From Phoronis australis (taxonomy: Eukaryota; Phoronida; Phoronidae), in assembly GCA_002633005.1 (NCBI GenBank), contig NMRA01000351.1, forward strand, positions 297,258 to 361,257: a stretch of 64,000 nt of DNA. The letters run 5' to 3'. A program made the position numbers and the translations under genes. Each line of letters opens with the position of its first letter. The stretch's first letter is position 1. The notes beneath the pieces are model-generated. The model was not told the origin of the DNA and made no database searches. It saw nothing but the letters and a program-made list of their open reading frames with translations. Shown here piece by piece: positions 24,701-34,400 of the stretch.

Positions 24701-26154
24701 AGTTGTTTAACAGCTTTGCTCACTTGTGTCTTACTGAACTGAAACACCATAACCTGCGATCCGAAACCGGACCGAAACTGAAAAGTTGTGAATCTGCTCT
24801 AGCCCTGCCCATGTCCAGCTATTGTCTTTGGCTTTACTCTCCCCGCCACCGCGAATTTTCTATTCCCTGGTCGTCAGTCATTCACGTGACAGACTTTTCA
24901 GACCCAATTAGAAATAAAATTGTTCCACCGGGGTGATTCGTGAACTGTCCGTGGTCGAATCCTTGATCAGACTTCAGTTTTCGCTATGAGGTGGAGGTGC
25001 ACCCTCAAGAACCGAGCATAGACTGATTATTCTATTGCTTTGCAATGAAACTTTTCTTGTTTCAGGCAATGAAAATACACATTAGTGAGACAACTATGGA
25101 ACTTTTGAAAAGTCATCCATATGAAGTAGAAGAGCGCGGAACAGTTGAAGTTAAGGTATTCTTAGTAAACATCTCCTTTATTTCTGTTAGGCAGAATCCA
25201 TGTCATAAATGACGGTAACAAATTATAAATCGAAGTTTAAACTTCAAATTGTTAGTATTCAAGAGTGGCGAAAGTTTTATTCAAACATTAAGGCCGTTAA
25301 CCTTACCTGTTTAGTATGCTTAAAATACTCTGCCTTTTATCGAGCATTGCTCATCTCTGCCATCATAGCGTAAAACTGCAACCACAGGGACTGCAGGTTC
25401 GATTCCGGGCTGATCTCAGAAAATTGCTGTTCTTGTCGGTTAGCCTGGCTTACAGACAAATATTGCATTAGTCCAAAAATAGCATACTTGGTTGTGGTCT
25501 GCGCCCACTCACTTTGAAACCTGCGCCTTGAAGAAAACAGGACAGGCCTTTACAGACCAATTTTTGCTGCTATCAAATGCAATGTGATTCTGAAGAAAAA
25601 GAAGAAGCCTGCCCATTTTAAAACTGGCATCAGTGACTTTTTTGAAAAAATCGACAACTAAAAATACCGCATATCATCTCATCAGTTACAAAAGCATATA
25701 ACACAGGCTAGAACCATTTAATGTCCAATGAGATTTTCTTGGGGTTACACGTACATGTAACTAACTGCATTACACTCGTTTGTCTGTAATTGCGACATTT
25801 TAGGGCAAAGGTTCGCTTATCACCTACTGGTTGTCCAGATCTGAGACTATGACTGACAAAAAGGAAACTGCTACAGTGAGACCATTACCTCGCAGTTCTG
25901 ATGGTCCCAGTCACCAACCTTCGACGCATAACCCGATACAGGCGAACGAAGCTAAGGAAATCTTGGACGTAGTCTCCGAAAAGAAAAGTGATAAGAAAAA
26001 TCAATCAATCATTTCAAAAGCCGTTGTGGATGGTAACGATAGTGTTAGTGTACCAAGTCCAGACCCAAAAAGTGCAAGTTCCAATCGACTTAGCTCGAGT
26101 CCGAAGAGGCAAACAAGCGGTAAAAGCAAAAGTGGGCTATGCAAGATTTTATGA
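90..26154 (+). CDS. GUCY1B2: Atypical soluble guanylate cyclase, beta-2/Gyc88E type (11 exons, complete)
   Basis: Converts GTP to cGMP in the cytosol or at membranes under control of a heme gas-sensor domain. Coding exons: 90-723, 2894-3042, 11905-11992, 12486-12624, 13047-13176, 13338-13484, 17962-18108, 20398-20554, 21167-21276, 25066-25155, 25804-26154; joined length 2142 nt, 713 aa, frame kept at every junction. Domain order: H-NOX about 1-185, H-NOBA about 213-380, coiled-coil linker about 381-420, class III cyclase about 430-605, basic Ser-rich tail ending in CKIL. The heme-ligand His (H104), both metal Asp (D440, D484), Glu480 and Cys550 for guanine recognition, and Asn557/Arg561 are all present, so unlike a beta-1 subunit it could work as a homodimer. 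Mammalian beta-2 is known to end in an isoprenylation box; the H-NOX looks most like insect Gyc88E. The symbol reflects family resemblance, not proven orthology. Confidence 0.92.
1249..1420. repeat. MITE, copy A, TIR TTGACCTATCGC
   Basis: A 172-bp element bounded by TTGACCTATCGC and its perfect inverse GCGATAGGTCAA. An internal hairpin is formed by TTTTACCC ... GGGTAAAA. A diverged second copy lies at 1539-1712 in the same orientation. No clear target-site duplication is visible. Confidence 0.8.
1539..1712. repeat. MITE, copy B, TIR TTGACCTATCGC
   Basis: A second copy of the 1249-1420 element. The left TIR is intact; the right TIR has decayed (GATATAGTTCAA). The shared core includes AAAATGGCGGCTTGGAAACG. 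The two copies sit 118 bp apart. Confidence 0.75.
2894..3042 (+). CDS. GUCY1B2: Cyclase exon 2: start of H-NOBA domain
   Basis: The exon encodes [13 protein letters not shown]..., the conserved opening of the H-NOBA (PAS-like) domain, and ends with ...[11 protein letters not shown] in phase 0. Acceptor TTTTGCAG and donor GTAAGT are both strong. It is followed by an intron of about 8.9 kb that is full of repeats. Confidence 0.92.
3382..3610. repeat. MITE with CATGGGCGCACCCAG ends and 6-bp duplication
   Basis: A 229-bp element with near-perfect inverted ends (GGGCGCACCCAG ... CTGGGTGCGC), flanked on both sides by GATATG (3376-3381 and 3611-3616), which I read as the target-site duplication. 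It contains a G-run and no plausible gene. A diverged copy in the opposite orientation is at 5695-5904. Confidence 0.75.
4905..5500. repeat. Diverged tandem duplication, about 335-375 bp period
   Basis: Two successive blocks share ordered landmarks: CAATTAGAAGCTAA near 4927 and 5260, and ACAATTCAA-TGACAAT near 5071 and 5447. The intervening sequence is similar but diverged. No coding potential. Confidence 0.6.
5695..5904. repeat. MITE, inverted copy of the 3382-3610 element
   Basis: It runs from CATGCGCACACCCAGCC to GGTGCGCGCATG, with CACGG on both sides (5690-5694 and 5905-5909) as a likely 5-bp target-site duplication. The CCTAAAATATAGGGGGCTC stretch is the reverse complement of the right part of the first copy. 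Confidence 0.75.
7766..7920. repeat. MITE family with ATCCGCCACTG ends, copy 1 (contains gap)
   Basis: The left end CAGGGGCGGATGCAAGG and right end AAATCCGCCACTG are inverted; GCTAC flanks both sides (7761-7765 and 7921-7925). Seven Ns at 7797-7803 mark an assembly gap in a G-run. Related copies are at 23949-24109 and 39429-39513. Confidence 0.8.
7950..10950 (+). mobile_element. Degenerate Ty3/gypsy-like retroelement relic
   Basis: Broken pol-like fragments lie in the 8.9-kb cyclase intron. At about 9060-9500 there are integrase features in several frames: [10 protein letters not shown], a [13 protein letters not shown] stretch, FSRLGLPRE and a TTPYNP stretch. At about 10630-10740 one frame holds an RNase H-like segment ([13 protein letters not shown] then YGTEF). 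Frames are interrupted by stops and shifts throughout, so it is not functional. LTRs were not found. Upstream 7982-8389 is open for 135 codons and may be a capsid-region remnant, but I cannot identify it. RNase H lies downstream of integrase, opposite to canonical gypsy order. Confidence 0.65.
10745..10905. repeat. Pyrimidine-rich CTCCTCGACCCA low-complexity tract
   Basis: Repeated variants of CTCCTCGACCCA and CCACGACC on the plus strand end the retroelement-like region. Open frames here reflect composition only. Confidence 0.6.
11905..11992 (+). CDS. GUCY1B2: Cyclase exon 3: H-NOBA
   Basis: An 88-nt exon encoding [11 protein letters not shown]...EELFGE plus one base. Acceptor TTTTTTTACAG and donor GTGAGT. 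It matches the family's stretch between the DLTW segment and the LKGQM segment. Confidence 0.88.
12486..12624 (+). CDS. GUCY1B2: Cyclase exon 4: H-NOBA LKGQM segment
   Basis: It encodes [20 protein letters not shown], the most conserved H-NOBA block, with strong splice sites (TTTCAG / GTACGT). Both ends are split codons that fit exons 3 and 5. Confidence 0.92.
13047..13176 (+). CDS. GUCY1B2: Cyclase exon 5: end of H-NOBA
   Basis: It encodes [20 protein letters not shown], the family block that normally reads GLYLSDIPLHDATRDLVL, then a Gln/Leu-rich helix start. Acceptor TTTTCAG, donor GTAATG. Confidence 0.93.
13338..13484 (+). CDS. GUCY1B2: Cyclase exon 6: coiled-coil linker
   Basis: A charged helix ([20 protein letters not shown]) is followed by [20 protein letters not shown], the signalling-helix-to-cyclase joint found in all soluble cyclases. 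It ends NTCE in phase 0; donor GTACTC is weaker than its neighbours. Confidence 0.92.
13986..16529. mobile_element. Candidate 2.5-kb element with inverted ends CAATGGGGCTATTCGG
   Basis: The left end starts CAATGGGGCTATTCGGA and about 45 bp in reads TACTAGTGGTGAT; the right end, reverse-complemented, reads the same two blocks in the same order. The right 201 bp (16329-16529) recur at 39228-39428 with only two substitutions. No transposase seen in 14.1-16.3 kb, so it is probably non-autonomous. No target-site duplication seen. Confidence 0.6.
17962..18108 (+). CDS. GUCY1B2: Cyclase exon 7: catalytic domain, first metal Asp
   Basis: It encodes [18 protein letters not shown]440 is the first metal-binding Asp, which beta-1 subunits lack. 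It ends ...EKHGVYK in phase 0 before GTATGA. The acceptor is TTTCAAAG. Confidence 0.94.
20398..20554 (+). CDS. GUCY1B2: Cyclase exon 8: catalytic domain, second metal Asp
   Basis: It encodes [15 protein letters not shown] with the guanine-selecting Glu480 and metal Asp484. Acceptor GTTACAG, donor GTAGGC; it ends on the first base of a Gly codon. Confidence 0.95.
21167..21276 (+). CDS. GUCY1B2: Cyclase exon 9: catalytic domain, base and transition-state residues
   Basis: It encodes [12 protein letters not shown] and [18 protein letters not shown]. Cys550 marks GTP rather than ATP selectivity; Asn557 and Arg561 are the transition-state pair. Acceptor TTTCAG, donor GTAAGT. Confidence 0.95.
22480..22625. 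repeat. Short hairpin-prone repeat, GCACTGAAAAAA motif twice
   Basis: GGGCGGTGCAGCACTGAAAAAAGTG and GGGCGCCGGAGCACTGAAAAAAAGTG occur about 65 bp apart with a C/G-rich inverted stretch between them. It resembles a MITE fragment; the ends are not resolved. Confidence 0.4.
23949..24109. repeat. MITE family with ATCCGCCACTG ends, copy 2
   Basis: A 161-bp copy from CAGAAGCGGATTGAGG to AAATCCGCCACTG, flanked by GATAC on both sides (23944-23948 and 24110-24114). It shares the GGGGGGGCATGGCCCC core with copies 1 and 3. Confidence 0.82.
25066..25155 (+). CDS. GUCY1B2: Cyclase exon 10
   Basis: A 90-nt phase 0/0 exon encoding [17 protein letters not shown]...EERGTVEVK, the usual end of the cyclase fold (HIS-x-T ... 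RG-x-v-x-v-K). Confidence 0.92.
25340..25415 (+). repeat. Possible tRNA-derived SINE fragment (B-box)
   Basis: GCAGGTTCGATTCCGGGC matches the polymerase III B-box and T-arm, but no good acceptor stem or A-box is evident upstream. Low confidence. Confidence 0.3.
25804..26154 (+). CDS. GUCY1B2: Cyclase exon 11: end of fold and basic CaaX tail
   Basis: [10 protein letters not shown] closes the catalytic domain (family GKG-x-M-x-TYWL). A Ser/Lys-rich, probably disordered tail of about 105 residues follows, ending [18 protein letters not shown] and then TGA. The last four residues form a CaaX box with Leu, the geranylgeranyltransferase-I type, behind a basic stretch. Confidence 0.92.
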   Translation, partial: GKGSLITYWLSRSETMTDKKETATVRPLPRSSDGPSHQPSTHNPIQANEAKEILDVVSEKKSDKKNQSIISKAVVDGNDSVSVPSPDPKSASSNRLSSSPKRQTSGKSKSGLCKIL

Positions 26155-27368
26155 TCTATTGGTTAATTGGAGACTATGTTGACACTGAACGAAATTTCAT
26201 TGGATTAACTATGTTGACCAAAACATGTTGCATAGTATCTCCACAAGTACCTCACGTAAGCACAAATCTTGAACTAGATGTTGATATCGTTAGCGCCTTG
26301 AGCGAGACTTGTAAGTTTGTGTTTGCACCCTGTGTGAGTTTGGGCATCTACAATACAATTCATGGCATTATTATCAAATTACAAGAGAGATATGGATTTC
26401 CAAAATATCATTCCTTCTACTATGAGCATGGTTTCTCGCATCAAATTTGTCTGTTGCGCTTGGCTTCAGGGCAATTGGAAACTAACCTTGCACACTCAAC
26501 AAACTAGGGATGTGCACCGTCACAGTACGCACAATGTATAGGTGTTGAAGCGTTTACACAAATGATGTACATTCACAAATATTTTAGATAGTGGATGACT
26601 GCAGTACAGTTGTACAGCAATTGTTCTTGTAATGTCTTCATTCAGGTAATCACTTCACGCATGCTCATGAACTGATGGAGTACTCCCAATGTATTGGTGG
26701 TAGAGTTCAGTAACACTAGTGTCTCGCTAAGGAAAGTAAGATCTCGCGAGATTCCGAGAGATGTCGCAGTGCATTTTCAATGAGAGCACATAATTTTGGC
26801 TATATTTTTCTCGCAGCGAGACATTTATTGAACCCCACCAAAATGTTAAAAAGAGAGGTTTTCTTCTGTAGCGCACCTGGCGAATATCGAGTCGATCCTT
26901 GTGTAAGTCCCGTGCATAAATTAGATATGTTGTACCGTGTAGTTATTGCCAGATGTGTGATGTCACTATATCTAGAGTTCAGTTTGTTAAATGTAGAGAC
27001 GGAACTCAATTGTGCACTCTAAATACATAGTTCCGCTCCAAAATCATGGATTCGCTTTAATTAGGTTCATTTCTTTCAAACATCATGTCTGCGGAACATG
27101 TTTCTCGAAAGCAGTTCTCGAATATTTCAGTTAGACATGTCTTTCATTGCAGATTTTTTTCAAAGTCGCGTAAAACGTTCTCATAAGTTCACGTGCCCAC
27201 GCACATCCCGGATTACAAATTCAGCCACTGTTTACTGGACATACATTTCCTATATGCGGACTTTCATGCAGGTTTTGTGAACCGACCCACACATCCAAAA
27301 CCGTAGTTGTTCTGGGAAACAAGCTTCTGGTTTTCAATCATTTGGTCCAAATAGGAATGGAGGAGAAA

Positions 27369-27440
27369 GGCTGTCCTAGTGGGGTAGGTTTCCGTTTCCT
27401 TCAGGCTACTCAAGATCGTGGGTTCGAGTCCCACTGGAGC
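27369..27440 (+). repeat. tRNA-like sequence, probable tRNA-derived SINE or tRNA relic
   Basis: An A-box-like TAGTGGGGTAGG is followed about 47 bases later by GTGGGTTCGAGTCCCAC, a perfect T-stem/loop and B-box. The outer TGTCCTA/TGGAGCA stem pairs only imperfectly and the anticodon arm is unclear, so I do not call a functional tRNA. Confidence 0.4.
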
Positions 27441-29041
27441 ACACTGCTGGTCTCTTGAGTTAGGTCTCCAGTTCTTCAGCTCGGTTTTAACTATTTATTA
27501 ATATAGCACAAAAGTGGTTCCAGGTGATCAGTACAATGGGCCCACCCGAGCGGCTTTGTGCACCTCTGGTACTACGTCTGTAATTATTTTTAAATAACTG
27601 TTTCAGTGTATACACTTATCAATGTATTCTTCATTTGTTAGCGGTAATATGGCGTGTTCACATTAATTGTTAATGCCGATGCACAAATACATATGCATGT
27701 AGAATGACTTGCCGTATGAGGCATTTTGCTGTATAATTTCACCATTTTCATTAACACTTCGCGTAAACACACTGGGAATAGCCTACAAAGCAGGACAAAC
27801 ATCAAACGTATCCTACATGTATAAAGTATATGTGCGTATATACAGTAGGCCCAAGCATCTATTTGTGAAGCTGCGCCTCTATCGCCGATTTTGCGCTTTT
27901 GAAACAATGAAACAAGAACTTTGTAAGCAAAACTATAATACTGGACGCACATACATGTAAGCAATCAGTTAAACGCATGCACGTTGGCCCAGAGACCTAC
28001 AATTTGTGTCTAGCCGTCGGTCTGCGCATCTGACGTCAAACGCTAAAACATAAGTAAAAAAATCTTTGAAAAGCAACGCCTTAGTTGGGAACTGAAGACG
28101 CATGAGCTTAAATACGGTAATAAAGTTGCCGACTTACCAATGTGTGTATCAGTTGGTCAGTTATAATTGTTTCTAACCTCATCTCGGGAAATACTGCACA
28201 GTGTGCTAATGTTTACCAATCTGACATCTGTCACACGTCGTCTTCGCCAGAGTTGGGCAAACGGCGTGATTTTAAATTACTGCTACAATCAACTGTGCGC
28301 AGTTTCAGGTTTAAAACATTTCAGCTGGGAACGTAAATTACGATTATCAAATGTGACAGATATAGAGTCAGCAAGCAAGTTGGGAGGTTTGTACAGGAAA
28401 AATGATATTTTGCATTTTCGCGGATAAATTTCGTTTTGTGGTTTTGTGGTGTCAGGTCATTGTTTTTCATGACCTTTTCCTCTATCGTAGTTAACCAATT
28501 TGTATCGTTCAAACCATAAAAAATTCAATTTTCAATGTGTGACGGATTTAGTTTTATACTCCACGATGTCTAAAATGGGCAGCAAAGAATTTTTGCCGCT
28601 TTCTCTGTTCCCAAACAAAAGAATCTAGTCATAAGAATTCAGGCGGTGTGGTATCTGGTTATTCAATCCCAACAGGTAAGAAGTACCGGTATTTATAGTT
28701 GCCGTTTGGGAAATGAGATGTAACACCCAATGAAAGTTTCAAATTTCAAATTTCATCCAATTATTGCCATAATTATCACGAAACTAAAAAACGCTAAGTA
28801 CGCTTCTAAAATCCGAATCTCAGTTTGCTGTTCTTGTGTCTGTCGCACCGGAACTAGGAAATTAAACGTTCCAGTTCAAGCAATACACTAACAGTCATTG
28901 CCAAAAAATGAAGAAATTTTCGCCAAAGCAAGCAAAAAGCGAATAGCGGTGCAGCCAATTGAAAAAAGCATGAAAGTCATATAAGAGGGGTGAAATTTTG
29001 CGGTGGCCTGGGAGAAATAGCAACTTGAGTCTAGTGGGCTC

Positions 29042-29133
29042 AAATTAGTGACGACCGGAGTGCGAAATTGGTGATGACAGGTGGGCGAAATTGGCGACGA
29101 CCAGTGGGCGCAATTAGTGGCGAATGGGGCTAG
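29042..29133. repeat. 23-bp tandem repeat, 4 copies
   Basis: Variants of AAATTGGTGATGACAGGTGGGCG follow one another with exact 23-bp spacing at 29042, 29065, 29088 and 29111; the last is the most diverged. Confidence 0.7.
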
Positions 29134-30682
29134 GTGGCTTTAGGGGCTAAGGAAGCTGGTAGCGACCGACGGAGGGGGTGGTGGTGGTGCAGAATTGGTG
29201 GTGGCATTATCCTACGTCTAGATTGGGCAAAATAGGGTAGTGCCATCATGACCAGAACAGCCAAGTTTAGATACGCCAACGTTACTTAAAGCCGTTAAGT
29301 AGTGTTCTGGCGTTAAAGCGTAAAATATTTTCCCAGACGCATTTCAGGGATCATTAAAGAAAATTTTGACGGTGAATTGACCTACAGTGCCTCAAATCTT
29401 TCTGCCAATTTGAAGGACCTATGGGTCACATCTGCTTCAAATTGAAGCGCCACCATCAAGCACACAGAAGATGTGAATCGCTATTTTACGACGCGTCTAG
29501 GGGACCATGCACGAGTTTGTACATGTAAAAATGTGATAGGAGTGCACCCTGAACACATGTCGCCGTCGCCGTCTTTTTGTCATCTTTAGTTCGCCCCTTT
29601 TGCAAAATACAGTTTAAGAAGACTCATTTCGTTTCGTTTCGCGGAATACAGTTGACTGCTGACCATACACGTAAAGTAACTGTAGTTCTATGATCAAACG
29701 AGGTACATGTATGTTCCATATTGGAAAGCTTGGAATACATATTTGCAATTTGGTATTGATAGACACTATGATTTTTGTATTGATTTGGTTTCCAGGTGGA
29801 CATAGTTTATTCTAGGGTTGTGGACAGTACACGTCCAATCACATGAAAAATAAAATTCTCCTATTTGAAATAGCCAGAAAAAACTCATCAACAAGTAATG
29901 AATTTTCTTTGAGAAGAATGGCTTTAGAGTATTCTTTGCAACTTGCAATGTAAGGCCCATGCGCATTATCATCGAATTAATACGCCTTTTGAATTAAAAT
30001 ATTTTGCTCATACGTTTCTCTTGCATCTATATAAAATCAAGTGTCATTTAAAGGCCCCTTTTATGGAAGGTCTCGTTTTTTACTTCGGACGTCTGCCTAC
30101 TAGCAATCATATTGAAATAAAAACACGAACTAAAGTTTTTCAAAGGATCAGTTTATTTACTTTTCTACAATTCTTGCTGAGTGTCTGTGAAATGTTTCAT
30201 GGCATGAAACAATAGACTACAAATTAATTTCATGCTTAAATTGTTTTGGATTGAATAATCACAGAGAAGATAAAAAGTGGGACTTTTTTAGTTTGAGACA
30301 CCCGTTAAATGTGCACATCTAATCTAAACTGATGGTTTTTATTCCATATTTTTTCCATTCACAGTACTTTTAATTAATAACTAAGTTGAAATTGAGTTCA
30401 TATCAAGAAATTGCATTAGAGTAAAATAAATATTTGCCACCTAAAGTATCGTCATCCAATCCTGTGCATGTCCCCCTAATGTTTATGAAACTAATTATTT
30501 TATTTATTTACCTGTAAGCTTATACATGAACACGTACAGTGTATGTATCAGCAAGTACAAAAGTAATAATTACCGATGGAGGAAATTTTACTGTACGTGA
30601 ACACTGAATCAAAGCAAAAGGCTGAAAAAGATTGTTGTCGGTACTGCGTCATCACGGATGACCTTACGTTGACCTGATTTGG

Positions 30683-31418
30683 ATGCATACTGCACATGCC
30701 GCGTGTCGCGTGATTGGAGACGCAGACGATATATGGCAAAGCGTTCCCGTCGCTATGTCAAAGCCACTTGAAAGTCACTCTTTTATCAATCAGGAAACGC
30801 ACAGACTCGCTGAAGCTCGATTTCATCAACTGTGTTCGCGTGGCAATACGTTTGCGTATAATGACGGCGCTAAGTGTTTGATGACCGAGTTCGGAAGCGA
30901 AAAATGCTGCTCTACAACTTCGCATACGCACACGCCGACAAAAAGCATAGCTTATGAGTCATGTTATGCACCTCTTACTGTAAGTGTAAGTCAAAACTCC
31001 TATGCTCAGCTGTTTACCGAAACTGGAGAACACGTTTCTCCAAAAAAACACCATATCTCCACACTAACTTGTAACAATAGGTTTGGGTCACCGACTGTTT
31101 GTTCCAAAACGTATGACATCGATAGCTTCCCTCATTCTGTGCCTGTTAAAAAAAGAAAGCCAAGAAAACAGAAGTACGAAAGCCTTAGGCCATCACACAA
31201 GGAAGATTATGAATTTATAGAAGTCATGTACCCCGTGACACCTGAAGAAACAAAGAAATCCGTTTCGACCGAAAAACTTGCTTCAAAGGCAAAGAAAATG
31301 TTAGGAATGCCTGACTACGAGTTGAACGAGGTTTGCTCTCCTTATGAAGTATTGTCCACATCAGCAACTGCAGTAACGAGCCAAGAACAAAGAACGGAAA
31401 CACAATCAACTTTAAGTG
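30683..31418 (+). CDS. Forkhead gene exon 1: unclassified N-terminus
   Basis: 245 codons plus one base, donor GTAAGT. Hydrophilic, with a basic cluster KKRKPRKQK and two similar motifs DYEFIEV and DYELNEV about 45 residues apart. An AG at 30721-30722 inside could instead be an acceptor for an unseen 5' exon. Confidence 0.72.
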
Positions 31419-34400
31419 GTAAGTCTTACATTTTTACCATAAGACAAGTGGAAGAATCTACCAGAAAATACATTTTTAAAAATGTCATTAGTCCTAGTTA
31501 CAAAATGACTTACTGTTGGCCTACAACCCAGAGTAAGGTAATTATCAAACACTTTCAAGTTAAATATTCCTTCATTAAAACAAGCAAGCTTAGGTGAGCG
31601 TTTCTTTTAGGCTTAATTTGCTTTCTAATTAAAGAGTTTACGACATTGATATTATGCACGGTTGCAGACGTGCCTTGCTCCAGAATTGCTCCAAGTCAAA
31701 GAACGCCCAAAAAACTTGAAGCAAGAAGATTAAGCATCAAAGAGAAATTAAGCAAAAGTGGAAAAGATTTGCAGTTTACAATTGTGAGTCTAAACTTTTC
31801 ATTTATTATGAGAAGGTTTGGAGATGTGAGTGTCTAAAGCTTGCATGCAATGTACTGTAGAAATGAAAATAATCACTTGGGGATCGAACGCCGAATTTCC
31901 ACTCAAACATGGCAGTTACCGTACTCTCAAGAGGGAAGGGGGGGGGNGAGAGAGAGAAGAAGAAGAACGACAAGGGTGGAGGCTGCTGGCTAAGATGGAA
32001 CGAAATAGAGAAGGGCCGAGTGAATATACTTTTAACGTATCGAAAACACAAGGTGAATTTTCACGAACCAGGCCTTCGGCACACATTAAAACATATAGTC
32101 CATGTACGTAGCTTGCAAAAACAGGCTTTATCTTGTCCATCTTATTGTAGTTAATAAAAAGCAAGAGCACAGTGGGTCAGTTTAATTGTGGTGCGTTATA
32201 TTAAACCGTGAAAATATTCGTTTGCCATAACACCTTCCCCTAGGGGTTAAAACGTAGAAAGTTTGGGGATTATTGCTGGGTTAGGGTAGAATTACTAAAC
32301 TGAATTGTATCCCACCATTTGTAGCACCGAGAGAAAGTATCACTCACAAACAATTGTCCAATCCAAGGGAAGTTAATCAAAAGAAATTGCCAACTCGCCA
32401 TGGATTATAGCAGGTGTGTTTGCGTATTATTGCGCGACATAGGGTACAAACCCGTTTTACCAACCGCGGATTTACACCGGTGTTGAATTCTGTAGACGTG
32501 AGATTTGCGACAGTGTAGCCGGCAAGTGTGGTCACCTGGTTCTCTTGCAATGCTTATCGGCTAAATCACAATCAAGGTCCATATTCGAGAGTTGACTGTG
32601 TTACGGTCTAAAATAGTTTTGGTCACTTACCAAATGCCAATTGAATGCCATATGCAAAGAGTTATTTAGTTGTGCAAGTTAAAAAAAGAATCTTCAAAAT
32701 CGGACAATGTTTGAGAAATTTATACATGATTTTGTCTGTGAGTTTCATCCATTTTTAGCGTTACGAGTGACCATTTTAAAAATTACAATATTCAATTGTC
32801 AACAGTAGAAAAGAAAGTTATTTTATCAAGTAAGCAATTGCTTAGATATGACTGGGAACAACTTGAGTCACTTTTAGAATCACTTAGATGAAGTTGTGCT
32901 TAATCATTGAGAAATTGTAGGGTTCATTATAAAACAGGCACTCGTTACGAAATTTGTAAATTCTGTGTTTCTAAACCTCACCTACTGTAAAGAAGGTTAA
33001 AAACTAAAGTTCAAACTCTGTCATAAAAAGAACTGCAGAATATGTTAGCCTAGGCAACACAGCAAATTATTCAATATCTATATAAACCAAAAGTTTTGGA
33101 CATTGATTGGGTTCTGCTAAGTTAAAAATGGGCCAAAAAGGCTAAAAAATGTAGTGTACGTACCCCCACGTGGAATTCAGTAACACAAATGGTCATTGCA
33201 ATGAAATTATTGCCTGTTAAATAACAACATGGTGCTTATTATCATCAAAGCAAAATAAATGGCCATACAAAATTATGTTACCACGTGATGCAGAAATAGT
33301 GATGTAGTGTACGTACTCCCCCCCCTTGTAGTGTACGTACCCTCATGTTTACAAATGCCATGAAATTAAAATATCACTTGGTACATGTAAGTGGGCAACT
33401 CTGGTCGTTGACAGTTTCCTTCCTCAAAAATGTTAGGTTAAAAGGGTGTTTATCACAATTACATTTGTTTTGAGTGAAATATTAGCATTTGCGTAATGTA
33501 CGTACCCCTATATTTTAATTTGTGCCTAGTTTCAAAGTACGGCAGATATGCTGTGCTTTTTATTTTTTCTCTTTGAATTGATTTAGTAAATCAGCTAACT
33601 CTCAGTAGATTCGTAATATTTAGTTACAAACCTGACATGTCATTGAAATGTAGTGTACGTACCCCTGTGTAGTGTACGTACCCCGATGTGAACAAATGCC
33701 ATGAAAAAAATATTACACGGTAAGTAAGCAACATTTGTCACAGACAGTTTCCTCTACTAAAAATGCTAGGTTAAAAGGGTGTTAATTACAAATACATTTG
33801 TTTTGAGTGAAATATTAGCATTTGTGTAGTGTACGTACCCCTATATTTTAACATGTGCCTGTTTTCAAAGAATGACAGACAGATACATGAAGATTTGGTA
33901 AATGAACTAACTCTCAGTAGATTCTAAGTATTTTTATAAACCTGATAATTCATTGAAATGTAGTGTGCGTACCCCCGTGTAGTGTACGTACCTTCAACCT
34001 CTATGCTATAAAGTATTGCCCACAAGTATGTTTTCATACTGCTGTTCCCATGAACAATACCGATATTTCTAAAAAGTATCCAGTCTGACAAAAAAAAAAC
34101 AATGGACATCATCAAATTTTTGAGCAATAAAATGCCACACAGGCCTTGACTAGTACTTAAAATCCTAGAAGACACGTCATGTGACAACTTATGGTGCAGA
34201 GGCAGGTTCTCTATCTCTCAAGACAATTTGCAACAAACCAACAAGTAGAAGCAGCACAAAACTCGAGACCATCCCATACATAACTGAGTCAAAATTTGAG
34301 GTTGATTGACTGTGCGTAGTGTACGTACCCCCCAACCAGTACCATTTTTTACTGTTTACAAGTGGAACACTGGGCCTAGCATTGCTTTAACTATTTTAAC

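Larger units (their letters stand above)
26155..30682. other. Intergenic region between cyclase and forkhead genes
   Basis: 4.5 kb without a recognisable gene. Open frames here are short and lack splice context or family resemblance. It holds a tRNA-like stretch (27369-27440) and a 23-bp tandem repeat (29042-29133). The cyclase 3' UTR must start here; no clear AATAAA close to the stop was found. Confidence 0.6.

Noticed and set aside
27369-27440. Functional tRNA gene
   Set aside because: The B-box and T-arm are good, but the acceptor stem is imperfect and no convincing anticodon arm can be drawn; kept only as a tRNA-like repeat.
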